Source: Brachionus manjavacas (Eukaryota > Rotifera > Eurotatoria > Ploima > Brachionidae). From it: a stretch of DNA of 64,000 nt. Below are positions 37,001-47,905 of the stretch, one piece after another. A model generated the notes under the pieces. It saw nothing but the letters and a program-made list of their open reading frames with translations. It did no database searches and had not been told where the DNA came from. Position numbers and translations under genes: made by a program. The DNA lies in assembly GCA_019054805.1 (NCBI GenBank), contig JAHQIY010000001.1, positions 7,826,501-7,890,500 of the forward strand, read 5' to 3'. Within the stretch, counting starts at the first letter, position 1. Each line of letters opens with the position of its first letter.

Positions 37001-40000
37001 TATTTGGTTTTTAAAATCTCGTCCAAATACTTTTCAATCTATTGATAACGAAAAAATAAGAGGTATTATTTCCTTAAATATATTTTTGGTGAAAAAATTT
37101 TCAATATTCAAATTTATTATTTAAAAAAAATTCAATTTAAATTGAAAATTTGCTTAAAAAGAAATTTTTTTTAGATGTACAAAGAGGAAATGGTAAGAAT
37201 CTTTTACGAATGAGTTCATCATATTATGCAAATCTAGAAAGCGATACAGTAATCTTTTTTAGATAAAGAAAAACTACTAAAAATTAAAAATTATAAAACC
37301 AATAGAAGATACATGTTACATCTATCTCAAAAAAAACAAATATTGTCAAAGAAAAATCTTCAAAATCCGAACCCGATTTTGACTGCGAATATCTGGATTG
37401 GTGGTCGAAGTATTATGCATCATTTAAAGAAGAGGAAATTTGTGTAGCCACGGATGAATTCAACATTCCTAAAGAAAAACTACTCAAAGGAATGGAAGTT
37501 GTTCCTAAAAAGCACAGAAGTGTATCAATATCAAGTATTAAAAATTTAGCTAAAAGAGCCAAAATACGAAAGATGGAAGAAAAAACAGTAAAAATTTAAA
37601 TCTAGTTTAATTTTTTTTTATTCCAAATTTTTGATAAAAGAATAAAGACAAGAGTGAATCTGATAACGAAGAACCAACATTAGTTATAAATAAGCAAAAA
37701 ATAGAAAAAATTGAAGTATTCTCTTAAATAAATTTGATAAAATATTATTTTTTTGTAAAAAAAATAGGTACTCGAATGTGAATTGGAAAAGGATGAACGA
37801 TTTTCAGATGGGTTCGATATGCTACGCACGTTTCCTTTGTACAAAGGAAAAAATCAACAAAACAATTCCGAAGCTATCCAATGTCACTTCAAAGGAAACT
37901 TTCTTATTTACAAAGAAGATTCTAACTTGCAAAATTTGTTTGAAAACTCAATTTTAAAGCGATATGGAGGTTTTTTGCGACTCATTCCACCTAATACACC
38001 AGTACCAATTAAAGTTCGTGTTTACATAGTAAATGCTGTTTTGAGTCCTCCTACTGATAATCAACTATTCGATCCATATATTAGCATCCAATTTGGGGAC
38101 AAATCTTTTGAATACTCAGAGAGTGTTATTCATTCAACACTTGAGCCAGTATTCGGATGGTATTTATACATATTTTTTATTCAACATTAACAAAAATCAT
38201 TTAATCTTTAAAATTGAAAGAGATATTTTAGGATTTAATTCTCTATTTTAAATATCTTAATTTAAAACCAAAGTTTAAATATAAATTAAAAATCTTTGAC
38301 TTAAGAAAAAACATTTAAAATTTGAGCCAAGCAAGGTAAAAATTTTTAAGATAAAACTGATTATTCCAATTAACTTTGTTAGATATTTCATGATTTTGCC
38401 ATCAAAACTATGACATTCAAGTTTAAGAATCTATCAAATGCAGTATATATTTAGGAGTATGAATATACATTTTGATCCCAAAAGCGAGTAAAAATTTCCA
38501 ATACAATGCGAAAACTTGGTACAAAAAATAAAAAAGTGGAATCTAAATTCTCAAAAATTGTAATTAAAATATTTTTTATTGTATTTCCATGTACAAATTT
38601 AAATATATGAAAAAAAATATCTAATTTAGCTTATCTTTTATCTATTTAAATTTTTTTAACTAAATGTACTAAGTTTTCACATTCCCACTTTAAAGATTGT
38701 TTAAAAAAGAAATTTTTTAAATAAATGTAAATTAAAATATATATTCGAAAATCAAATTTCATTCTTTAAAAATTCAAAAAGCAAATGGCAAGTTTTTTTT
38801 TCTATTTTACATTTCTAAAAATAATTGCGTAATTAAATTTCAAATTTTTACATGCTTAAGTATTGAGTTTTAATGAAACAATGTAATTTCAAAATTTCAA
38901 AAAAGTTAAATAGAAAAAAAAACTTGCCAAATATTTTTTTACTTTTTCTGATAATATCTGTGATATAAATAACTAAACATTTTTGCCAGGGTAGCAATTA
39001 GATTTTCTGAGATGGATATTAATTAGACAAACATTAAGATTTCTTTTTTTTTTGTTCTGACCACTCAAATATTTTAAGTTTTAATTTTAATTTTAATAAA
39101 AAAAATTAAATTTTTATTAATTCGTACCGAATTTTATGAAAACTATAAAAATATAAAAAATCAAAAATGCTAACTCTTTAAAATATATCAAAATTATATG
39201 ACAGAAGCTAGTTTTAGATGATACAATGAATATATCAGATGAAACAATTTACGGAATCAATTTTGTACCTTTCATAAATAAAATTTTTAAAGTTTATTCA
39301 TTCTTGTATTCGGAATAATTTATTTAAAAACTAAAACAAGTTAATTTATGATGTTTTGTTAAATTTTGATGCTTAAATAGTAAAAAAAAATAAAAATTAA
39401 CACATTTTAAAATTTCGTAATAAAAGGAAAGAAAAAAATTAATTTTTTGATGAAATTAAAATTACTATATGAAATTTAAAAATTTTAACGTGATAATTGG
39501 GGGAATGACTTCATTAGGAAGCTCGATTCCTAATTTAATGAACATGTGTATTAAAAACGTTTCATTTTTTTGTCTTTCTTCCAAATCCACATTGACTTTA
39601 TAAATAAAAAAACGTAAATCTACTGTAAAATCGTGTTCATACAAGTTAAAATGAATTGAAACATTTGATTTGTGATTTATGTTTGGAGTATATTTTTGTA
39701 TACCGTTTAAATGTTCATTAAATCTTCTTTTAAAACAATTTGTTTGTCCAATATAGTAGACTTTGCATTTAATACATAAAATAATGTAGACACAATCAGT
39801 TGAGTTACAACTAGACTTAGACTCAATGGGGAGAAAAAATTGTTCTTTTAGAAAAATTTTAAAATCTTCATTAGAAAATCTACAAACTAAGCATTTTAGG
39901 TCTTGACTTTTTTTAAAAGAAAAATGTTCCACTTTAGGAAAAGGAAAATCATGGATTAAAATTGATCCTAGATTTAATTGCATTTTATTAATTATTATTC

Positions 40001-43000
40001 ATTTTATTATTTCTTGCTATAAAAATTCACAATATACTAATAGCTTGAAAAAAAAATATATTTTTTTATTAAGCATGTATGAGTATGACGTAAAGTTGCC
40101 ATATGAATCCCAAATAACAGTTTCAATAAAAGATTGGGGGTTGATTGGCCATAAAGGTTTGATTGGTAAAACAGTGATTGATTTGGAAGACCGATTTTAC
40201 TCTTCGTGCTATTCTATGTGTGGGATACCGAAAAAATATGAAATTTCTGGGTACAATGCATGGCGTGACAAGCTATTTCCTACACAGATTTTAGCCCTTT
40301 TGTGCCGTAAATGGCGCTTGAAACTCCCAAACTATGGTTCTGATTATCTCATTGTTTACACATTAGAAGAAAAGTCAAAAGAATACAAATTCGAATTTAC
40401 AGAAGAAAGAAGCATAGTTAACAAAAACGATCAGTTTGTAACATCTATCAGAACTCCAGGAATAGATTATAGAATTATTAGAGAAGAATTGGCATTGAGT
40501 GCTCTCAATGATTGGCACAATATTACAGGAGTAAATTTTTTAATAATTTGTTTTTATATTTTCTAAAATTTTTAAAATATAGACATATTTGGTGCCAGAA
40601 CATTTAGAAACTCGGTACTTGTACAACCCAGATCAGCCGGAATTCGAGCAAGGAAAAATTCGAATGTGGATCGATATATTTTCTTTAGACGATAATTCTT
40701 CAATATTTCATAACCAAATACCCAAGCCAGTCGACATTTCACCTAGAAAACCAAAAAAATTTCAGCTCAGAGTAAATATTTATAATACTCAAGATGTTAT
40801 CTTGGACGATGAAAATCCGCTAACTGGAGAACGTTCTAGTGATATTTATATCAAAGCATATTTGGCTGATAAAGTAGATGAAGTTCAGCGCACCGATACT
40901 CATTTTAGATCATTGAACGGAGATGGTAAGTTTAGTTTAAAAATTTAATTTTTTAAAATTTTATATTGTAAGGTAAATTTAACTGGAGGTTTATTTTTGA
41001 TTTTGAATATTTACCAGCCGAGGAAATGATAATTTACAAACAAAAGCCAAGCAAGTTTTCATTGTATACAGTCGAAAAAAAAGTTGAGCCTACAAGTACT
41101 TATTTGAATTAAAAACTTTTTCAGTTTTTTTTAATTTTATTAAGTAACTTTTGAATGTTGGGATGCGGATTTGATTTCTTCGGATGATATTTTAGGATCT
41201 TTACAGCTAAATATTTGTAAGATGATTAAAGGCGCCAAGAGCTCAAGCTTCTGTAAAATGTCAATGTTGAAAAAAAACAATAATCAGGAGATCAATTTGT
41301 TCAAAGTTAAAAATCATCGTGGATGGTGGCCTTTTACAATATTTGATAGCAATAAGAGTATCAAGCTTTCAGTAAGATGTTTTAATTTTTTTTTAATTTT
41401 ACTGGAACTTGTAAAATTTTGGTAAAAAAAAAACTTTAGCACTTGCTTCATCCGAAACTGGTACACTTTCATAAGATTATTTCTCAAAATCTAAAGCTAG
41501 AGCCATCTCTAGATTTGAAGCAATATTGAGGCTTTGTAGCTTATCATTTAATGCATCGAGTTTTGAATCAAGTAACTTTCCAAAGCTAATTTTTGGTGCA
41601 TCTGTAATATTAGATGGTATAGGTATATTAGTTATCAAGTTTAACATCACTGTTGATTTGGTGAAATTCACCAAAAATTTTTCATAGCAATCAACTCGAT
41701 TAATGGTGTTATTGATGCGCCAAATAAATTCATCCATATATGATCCAAATATGCATTTCTTTGGATTTTTTTACATAGTTCCATAATTCTTCTATCTTAT
41801 TCGTACAAGTACCATTAACCGAATCAACAAAGTTAAATTTATGATTAACTGTTATATACTTTAAGTTTTTGAGTGGAGTAATTCGGTTGTAAGATGATCA
41901 ATATCACCAATGATAGATGTACCTTCCTCGACATGATTTTTAGTAAAATAGGACCTTTGCTGTCTTTTACTACCTCAATAAAGCTTTACCATCGTTTTCT
42001 CTCTCCACTAGACCAAACATCCAAGTCAGTTTTCTCATTAGAGCCTTGCCTTTGTTATGTTTAGCCTTGGCAACTAAGGACTCGTCTGTTTCGACAAATT
42101 TAACATAACCACCTAACTTAACTCTATTCTTGGCCAAACTGGCATTACATACATTTCTTAATTTTTTAAATAGAATCGAGACAAAACACTCGTTTTTATT
42201 ACATAAATCATAATTAAGAAATGCAATAGATTTTTTAATTGAAATCTGTAAAGCCCATAGTTTAATAACTTCATTGATTAAAAAAACTGGTTTCCTAAAC
42301 AGCAAAAAGAAAGAACCATGGCAAATGCTGCGATACTTTTGGCATTTACTATTTGTACACCGCAAAGTTATCAATGCGTTTCCGAGTTGTTAATTTCATT
42401 TCTGACTGACAATTTTCGCATGGACCGTACCATAAAATGCCTAATTTTCCGAGACAATCGCCTAATTCTTTATTTTCCATTTATTTATTTGTTTTATGTG
42501 CCGAGCTAGAGCTCCTTCAAAATAAATTATAAAAAAATCAAAATCAAAATAAAAATAAAAATAAAGTAAATAAGCTAAAAAAAAAAGTAATGAAAGTTAA
42601 AGACATATATTGAAATAGGTTGCTACATGTGACACATGTTTACATAATTGAAGCTTCAGGAAAAAAAGAGGAAATAGTAAGTTGGCAATTAGACAATGGA
42701 GTTGGGTATTATATATATCTTGATTCGAAACCTTCTTTGTATTCCTCCACTAGTCTGACAACCAATGGAATAGAATGACTCAGCCCTGTCCCAACATATC
42801 TTTCACTATACTCAAAAAGCCGAATCGAAACTGTTAGTAATTCAAGTTTATTAAAAGCTTCATGATGCACGATGTTGGAGGGAGTATCATATTTTAACTT
42901 AAGGATGGATCTGACTGCTGTATTCTGAATTGATTGTATTTTTTTGATATTATTTTTTCCATTTAATTTAATTAATTCTTATTAGTCATTATTTATTGCT

Positions 43001-45193
43001 ATTAGTAATTGTCATTTGTGAAACTATCTTTTTTCAGGAGCAATTCAAGTTAAAGGTATTTGTACCATTAAATGATCGTTGAAAAATTATTTTAAAAGAT
43101 TTCATAAGTTTAATTAAGTAAAATTAAATTAGTTACAAAAAATTGGACGTTAATAATGGCCCACTCTTTTTTAATAAAAACAACATCTAATTTAATAAAA
43201 ACAATATCTTTTTTTTTAAACCAATTATCTTTTATCTTTTATTTATTTTTTATTCTTTTATAATAAAAAATATCTAATCTAATAAAACATAGATAAAAAT
43301 AATAAGAAATATATAATTTTAATAAAAAAACACTCAAAAAAGAAGATAATTAATTTTTTCTAACATTTGTTTTTGCAATACCAATATCTTCTTTTAAGCA
43401 TTGGAATGTTGCATTTTGGACACTTTTGTTGATCTACACTTTCTGATGATTGACTTTTGGCTTTTTGTTTTTTTGTAACTTGGAGAACAAGCTCATCATC
43501 GTTAGCATTTTCTCCTTGTTGTTTATTGTATGCATTAGCTGTTTCTGATTGTGGACCTCTTTTTTTATTGCGTTCAATTGGTAAATCCATTCCAATAGAG
43601 TCAAAGCTGCATGGCAAGTATGTTCATTATCTGAAATAAATACTCGAAATAGATTCTCATCAGCTGTCAATGCATACATTGCTACTTTACATCCATTTTT
43701 TTTGTATCGACAAAAATATTCCAATTTTCTATCGTTTTTTAATATCTTTGAGCCATTTGAGTTCCAATTTGTTGAGCTGATTGAATTTTGTTCTAGCTGT
43801 TCTTTAAATATTTCATTACTTTCATAATTTTTGTGATGTAGATAGATTTTTCCAGTTCCTCGTGATTTAATTGTTACTGGTTCTTGAAAGTCATCTTGGT
43901 CTGTTGTATCGTCTAACGTATCATCGTTATCCAGTCTTATTTCTTCACTAACCATTCTTAATTATTTTTTTCCTTAATAGTAGCTAACCTTATGTTTACA
44001 TCAGGATTTATATAGCATTATAAGAAATAATTGACAATCAAAAATTTGTGAGTAATAAATGATGTTCAATAATAAATTTAGATAATTTTTAATAAAAAAG
44101 AAGCTCACTTATTAAAATAAGTGTTAATTAATTAATTATATTGTTTGATTATTGATTAAAATGTATTTTTATTAGAAGAAAGGATTCTTAATATATTTGT
44201 TAATCATCAATAAAATTAGATGTTGTGTTTAATAAAAAAGAGTGGATTTTATTATTTTTAATAATATTTTTATTAATAACGAAGGTATTAAAATTAATTG
44301 CTCCAAAAAATTTACTTTCAAAGATTCCTTGAAATAAACAAATAATTTAAAAAATGGCAAATATAAAATGGAATAAATCTAATGTAATTTAATTTTGAAT
44401 AATTAACGGTCGTTTAATGTCCGAAAAAAAATGGAAAATCGAAAAAACTTTTAATAACAAATTTTTTTTTTAGAAAATTGATTTAATTCACAAATTAATG
44501 TATAACTAGATGTCACTTTTATAAAAGAAAAAAAATTATGAATCATATTTTTTTTAAAGAATTAGTACTTTGTCATCTATGCAGATTTTTTTACTTGAAA
44601 ATTGCCGATTTAAAAAATATTTAAATCGGTATTTACCGATTAAAAAATATTTTTTCAGAAAAAATAAAAGCCAAATTTTTCAAAATCATGAAAATTTATT
44701 TTTTAATGAATATTTTAGACTTTTCCGGTGTATTGACTTTTATTCATCGGTGGTGTCAAAAAAATCAATTTTTGTGTTATAAAAATTCTGAATTTAGCAG
44801 AAACATATTTGTCAATACAAATAAAGAAAAAATCTAAATCTTCATGACCAAATCAATAAAGCTATGATCAGCCTTTACATGATAATTTTAACAATTTATT
44901 TTAAGGGTAAATTAGAAGCAGAATTTCAATTACTCAGTGAACAGCAAGCATTGGAAAAACCAGCTGGTTTCGGGCGAAATGAACCAGATGCCTTACCAGA
45001 ACCGGATCGACCACAAGATTCGTTTGCATGGTTTCTGTCACCATTAAGAACCTTTCGATACGTCATTTGGAAGAACAACAAATGTTTTTTTATTCAAATA
45101 TTTCTTGTTATTATTTTGGTCCTATTTGTTATAATTATTATTATACAATTACCTACTCAAATTCTTAAAAAAGTTTTAGGGTTTTTCGGCTAG
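25068..45193 (+). CDS. OTOF: Otoferlin-like ferlin
   Basis: Twenty exons: 25068-25348, 25445-25550, 27290-27962, 28029-28222, 28273-28316, 28600-28891, 31432-33243, 33304-33438, 33496-33585, 33633-33800, 33849-34005, 37175-37192, 37352-37587, 37641-37715, 37768-38159, 40074-40530, 40583-40925, 40973-41095, 41145-41371, 44906-45193; about 2036 residues (human otoferlin 1997). All phases agree. Order: C2A ([10 protein letters not shown], 1-140), C2B (273-400), FerI, C2C (445-570), FerA/FerB ([15 protein letters not shown] near 925), C2D ([18 protein letters not shown]; 1045-1170), an extra C2-like domain (1210-1300), linker [14 protein letters not shown] (about 1335), C2E (1500-1610), C2F ([25 protein letters not shown]; 1755-1900), C-terminal anchor (2002-2023). 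There is no DysF insert, and the LDWWSKY linker is specific to otoferlin. It acts as a calcium-dependent vesicle-fusion protein. Confidence 0.93.
25960..26290 (-). pseudogene. Unclassified transposon-like coding relic in ferlin intron 2
   Basis: Broken minus-strand frames give [19 protein letters not shown] and [20 protein letters not shown]. Two 'GRP' (AT-hook-like) motifs and frame breaks suggest a dead transposon ORF, but I cannot assign a family. The rest of intron 2 (25551-27289) shows no gene. Confidence 0.3.
26611..26653 (-). repeat. LINE 3'-tail stem-loop copy 4 (intron 2)
   Basis: CTGTACCGAACTTATGCTCT then TTCAG, preceded by TTTATTTTTTTAT: a diverged, minus-oriented member of the LINE tail family. 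No LINE body recognised beside it. Confidence 0.55.
28892..30109. other. Ferlin intron 6, left part
   Basis: No gene. 29190-29290 contains a repeated GTACA motif (TTTGTACAATATTGTACGGT) and TTACAGA runs, perhaps the end of an unrecognised element. Confidence 0.4.
30110..30800 (-). mobile_element. Degenerate LINE reverse transcriptase in ferlin intron 6
   Basis: The minus strand spells [46 protein letters not shown] (AFDRxWH motif, with stop), [16 protein letters not shown] (GVPQ motif) and [14 protein letters not shown] (YTDD in place of YADD). Several stops and frameshifts make it inactive. Inserted opposite to the direction of the host gene. Confidence 0.7.
30837..30881. repeat. Perfect 18-bp inverted repeat
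   Basis: TTACTCTTGAATAGTTTA at 30837-30854 and its exact complement at 30864-30881, separated by 9 bases. It lies inside ferlin intron 6 next to the LINE relic and would form a strong hairpin in the ferlin pre-mRNA. Confidence 0.85.
34006..34491. other. Ferlin intron 11, left part
   Basis: Start of a 3.2-kb intron; no coding sequence seen. The last 30 bases are pyrimidine-rich (CTTCCTCTTCTTTCCTC) and complementary to the purine minisatellite that follows. Confidence 0.5.
34492..34604 (+). repeat. 11-bp purine minisatellite
   Basis: About ten copies of GGAAGAGGAAA with almost no variation, a pure-purine strand. A pyrimidine-rich stretch just before it (34472-34490) is complementary, so the region can fold into a hairpin or triplex. 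The Pro/Leu/Phe/Ser frames on the other strand are an artefact of the repeat. Confidence 0.95.
35198..35772. mobile_element. TIR element (MITE) in ferlin intron 11
   Basis: Imperfect terminal inverted repeats of about 75 bases: the left end reads AGGTTCAGGAAATGCAAAAC and the right end ...GTTTTGAGTTTCCTGAACCT. Inside each arm the match continues (TCTTAGGATTCGATT / AATCGAATTCTAAGA). The centre holds a G-run (GGGGGAGGGGGT) near 35405 and no transposase. The duplicated target is unclear. Confidence 0.7.
36368..36700 (-). mobile_element. 5'-truncated LINE copy, 3' end only (intron 11)
   Basis: Begins with the tail CTGTATCAAGCTAAAGCTCC (minus orientation) and continues with sequence matching the 3' region of the LINE at 58.6 kb: GTCCTAATATACCTCTCACT here against GTCCCAACATATTTCTCGCT there, and later CATTCTGAATTG. 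Older and more diverged than the copy at 42.5 kb. Confidence 0.65.
38160..38786. other. Ferlin intron 15, left part
   Basis: No coding sequence. A short inverted pair (GAAAACTTGGTAC near 38510, GTACTAAGTTTTC near 38665) suggests another small palindromic element. Confidence 0.4.
38787..38932. repeat. Short palindromic element in ferlin intron 15
   Basis: ATGGCAAGTTTTTTTTTCTA at the left end and its near-complement TAGAAAAAAAAACTTGCCAA at the right end, about 145 bases overall. A non-coding MITE-like hairpin. Confidence 0.65.
39465..39983 (-). mobile_element. Penelope-like element fragment with GIY-YIG endonuclease domain
   Basis: An uninterrupted 172-codon minus-strand frame in ferlin intron 15. 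It carries two Cys pairs ([19 protein letters not shown]), the GIY-YIG signature [18 protein letters not shown], the conserved Arg and His of [12 protein letters not shown], and the downstream [12 protein letters not shown] and [17 protein letters not shown] (catalytic Glu region), which together match the C-terminal endonuclease of Penelope-like retroelements. The reverse transcriptase that should lie upstream is absent (exon 16 begins 90 bases away), so this is a 5'-truncated copy. The frame is still open, suggesting a fairly recent insertion. A host GIY-YIG gene is a less likely alternative. Confidence 0.72.
41470..42440 (-). mobile_element. Merlin (IS1595/ISXO2-like) DNA transposon relic
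   Basis: The N-terminal frame 41970-42374 begins [20 protein letters not shown] and runs to [20 protein letters not shown] then [13 protein letters not shown], the first catalytic Asp block of IS1595-type transposases. After stops, the minus strand continues [20 protein letters not shown] then [11 protein letters not shown] and, in another frame, [13 protein letters not shown], the family's 'HTNxIExxW...YLDEFxWR' C-terminus. At least two frame breaks make it dead. It lies in ferlin intron 19. Terminal repeats were not identified. Confidence 0.72.
42479..42962 (-). mobile_element. 5'-truncated LINE copy (intron 19)
   Basis: Starts with the LINE tail (TGTGCCGAGCTAGAGCTCCT) and is strongly similar over about 480 bases to the 3' end of the LINE at 58609-59140 (shared GCTTCATGATGCACGATGTT and GGAATAGAATGACTCAG). 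Its body ends abruptly near 42962, a typical 5' truncation. Confidence 0.85.
43161..44245 (-). mobile_element. Internally deleted MULE-type element with FLYWCH finger
   Basis: Ends carry inverted repeats: CCACTCTTTTTTAATAAAAA on the left and, inward from the right, CCACTCTTTTTTATTAAACA; ACAACATCTAATTT follows in both. Within it, minus-strand frame 43434-43955 encodes an acidic N-terminus and a FLYWCH-type finger ([46 protein letters not shown]). Overlapping frame 43360-43617 gives the C-terminus [20 protein letters not shown] with a Cys-rich end (CPKCNIPM...WYCKNKC). The catalytic middle is missing, as expected of a non-autonomous deletion derivative. It lies in ferlin intron 19. Confidence 0.65.
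44246..44905. other. Ferlin intron 19, right end
   Basis: No gene. A 24-base palindrome (CCGATTT...AAATCGG near 44606-44630) is present. The 70-codon frame at 44570 is low-complexity. Confidence 0.4.
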
Positions 45194-45480
45194 GAAGTTA
45201 TGAAAAATTTTTTCACATAAGTTTTAAAAATTCTTATTTTAATAATCAAATTATAATATTATGCATTTTTATTGTATTCTGTAAAAGATTTAAGTGAAAA
45301 GAGAAATTCACTTATTTTTAGTTATAATAAATTTATGTTTTTAAAATAATTTTTTAATCGGTAACCCTCAAGCCAACGCCTAATATTAAATTTAGCTTAT
45401 ATAAGAAATTTGTAAATTTGTTTAAATAAACTTTTTTGAAATTTTTTAACTGCGGAAATTTTATATACCCAATTTAGTCA
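45194..45480. other. 3' flank of ferlin
   Basis: Ferlin 3' UTR and flank. No other gene seen. Confidence 0.5.
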
Positions 45481-45885
45481 GTGTCTTTTTTACAAATGCA
45501 TTCTATCATATTGAAGGTTTCGAATATTCCGAATCTGGTGGAAAGAAGAAAAAGAGGTGATCTAATTCAATTATACAAGTTCATGCATGGAATAGAACTG
45601 GTTGAAAAAAGCAACAATTTTAAGGTCACTAAAATTCAAGGAAAAGGCCGCCGCTTTAAATATCACAAAGAAATTTCTAGGCTCCAACATAGAGATAACT
45701 TTTTTTTCAACAGAACCGCTTACAAATGGAACTCGCTGCCAAATCAATTAGTTGAAGCCCCCAATGTTAAAAGCTTTAAAGTAGGCATTGCTGCTCATTC
45801 AGCAATCAATCACATCAGCTGCCTCAGTGTGCCTTATCGCTGGCTAGCCAGCTAGAGTCAAAACTACTACTTCTACTACTACAAT
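45481..45885 (+). mobile_element. 5'-truncated LINE: reverse-transcriptase C-terminus with ACT-repeat tail
   Basis: A 124-codon frame gives VERRKRGDLIQLYKFMHGIE then RDNFFFNRTAYKWNSLPNQL, VEAPNVKSFKVGI and a stop, the standard C-terminus of CR1/Jockey-group LINE ORF2 proteins. Directly after the stop the tail ACTACTACTTCTACTACTAC appears, as in the copies at 15170 and 53530. Only the last 400 bases of the element are present, and the frame is intact. Confidence 0.8.
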
Positions 45886-46032
45886 ATGTTTTAAACAAAA
45901 TTCAAACTATACGAAAACTTTGCTAGATTTTATTACGTTTTTAAAACAAATTTAAAAGACATTAACTTCATTTTTTAATGACATCATCAAATTCTCAGAA
46001 AACAATTAAGAAATCATCAGTTAATTTTAAAC
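45886..46032. other. Spacer
   Basis: Short AT-rich spacer between two elements; nothing seen. Confidence 0.3.
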
Positions 46033-47905
46033 CCCAGTTAAGCTAAAATCGATGACTTCATGGATGTTTCATCTATGAATCATCTCACTTTTTTAAGCAT
46101 GAAAATGTTTCTGGATTAAAATTAGAAAATTATCATCTTTTTCTCTTCAGAACATAAAAAATGACCCAATCATGAAAAACTTAGCATTTTCATCGTTGCT
46201 TCATTCTTGAAGCATCTCATTAATTATGATTGTATTATTTGAATTAAAGCCAAGAAAACGTTCATGAGCTAAATTACTTGATTGTGAAGTGTTATTGGTT
46301 CTTAGAAATTAAATTTACTAAATAGATGTTTCGATTTGACTTTCCCTTTCAATAGGACTGATCATGAGAATATTCAGTTTTTCAAAAAAAAATTAAACGA
46401 AACAAACATAGTTAGTTGACATCAAATTTTATTTGTAAACAATTTCAGGATTTCTTTAAAAAGATTCGAAGAAAAATTGCTTATTAATTTTATTCTTAAA
46501 TAGCCATTAATATAATTTGAATTTTTATTTATTTAGATATTGCCTAAAAATTTGCAAATTACCGAAATAATGAGAAAAAAATAACGAAAATTTTAATATC
46601 AGACAGTTTAGAAGAATGCCTTAGTCTAATAGCCGAAAAAGATGAAGCTGATGCATTCAATAACTCTTTAAGGCGATATTTAGTGATAATTCATGTTCAA
46701 TTATTTATCAGCTCTTAACAAAAGACGTTATTTATATAATTGGATTGTTTAAAATGTTCTTTGATTTCAAATTTGCTCCGCGTAATATAATCTATACCCA
46801 TAAATTTATTAAAAATGACCATAAATATAATAAAGTTTCCATAAATTTATTAAAAATAGAATAAACTTAACAGTTATTTATCAAATTGAATAAAAATGTA
46901 ATAGAAAATAGAAAATTATCCTAAATTGATTAAAACAACCTTAATTTGAATAAAAAGAACATTAATTGGTTCATTAGAATTAAGAAACTCATTAGATTTA
47001 CACTTTTAAGATAAATTAATTGATTAAACGTTATTTCATGTGCATTTAGACTTCAGATGTTAGATTTCAGCTCGATTGGTTTGGATTTACCAATACATAA
47101 TAATAAAAAAAGAGGCCCTCCTTCTAAAACTGTAAAGAGCCTAGAAGTTCAAGCTTCTGACCTAATTAAAGCACCTGAAGAAAATGCCATTTTCGATGAT
47201 GACTTAACATCTCAAGATGATACTTCCAAGCGACCAAGATTTGATGACAGTGTTAGTAAATTATGTGATACTTGCGGCAAGCCTTTACAAAAAGAATTGT
47301 ATTATTATTGCGCAATAAACAAATGTAAACAAAAAAAAAATGAGTTTATTATTTTTCTAATGAATCTGATTAATCTTTAATGAATTTGATATTTTTTTAA
47401 TAAATTTGTGTTATTTCTTTAATTTGATAATAATATAATAAATTTGTTGTATTTTCCTTTATTTTATTATAATTTAATAAATTTATGGTATTTTTAATAA
47501 AATTTTTGGTTAGAAGTGTTAACGGCCAATTTGCTCAAGCTACTTTTTGTCTAGTTAAAAGGCTATTAAGTAATTTTAAAATTAATAAGCAACTTATTGA
47601 ATAAGAAATTAAAGTCTTTCTATTGAGAAAAGTGTGAATTAATGTTCGCCTTAATCAAGCGTCAAAATTAATTTTCAGTTAAAAACCAGTTGAAAAAAAA
47701 AACTTATTAAATTTTTGCTCATTATTAACTTAAAAATTATTTGAAAAATTAAATAAATTATGATGTATTAAAAAAAATTTTCATCGGTTATTTCCGATGA
47801 AATATACTTATTTTCATCGGTGAATCTAGATGAATTGGTTCCTAACTCATTAATGATTCATCTATCAATTTTCATCGATTAATCATCGTTTTCTTTGTGA
47901 CTGGG
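46033..47905 (+). mobile_element. Possible non-autonomous DNA transposon enclosing a MULE-type C-terminus
   Basis: The left end CCCAGTTAAGCTAAAATCGA and the inward reading of the right end, CCCAGTCACAAAGAAAACGA, are similar, and both are followed by repeated ATGATTCATC-like motifs. Inside, plus-strand frame 47057-47380 encodes SSIGLDLPIHNNKKRGPPSK and ends CDTCGKPLQKELYYYCAINK, the same C-terminus as in the element at 43161-44245, so a second MULE-related copy lies here. AT-rich repeats containing AAATTTATTA flank that frame and may be its own terminal repeats. Limits are approximate. Confidence 0.45.

Noticed and set aside
25068..45193. Possibility of dysferlin/myoferlin rather than otoferlin
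   Set aside because: No DysF domains between FerB and C2D, and the LDWWSKY linker and [11 protein letters not shown] motif are the otoferlin forms.
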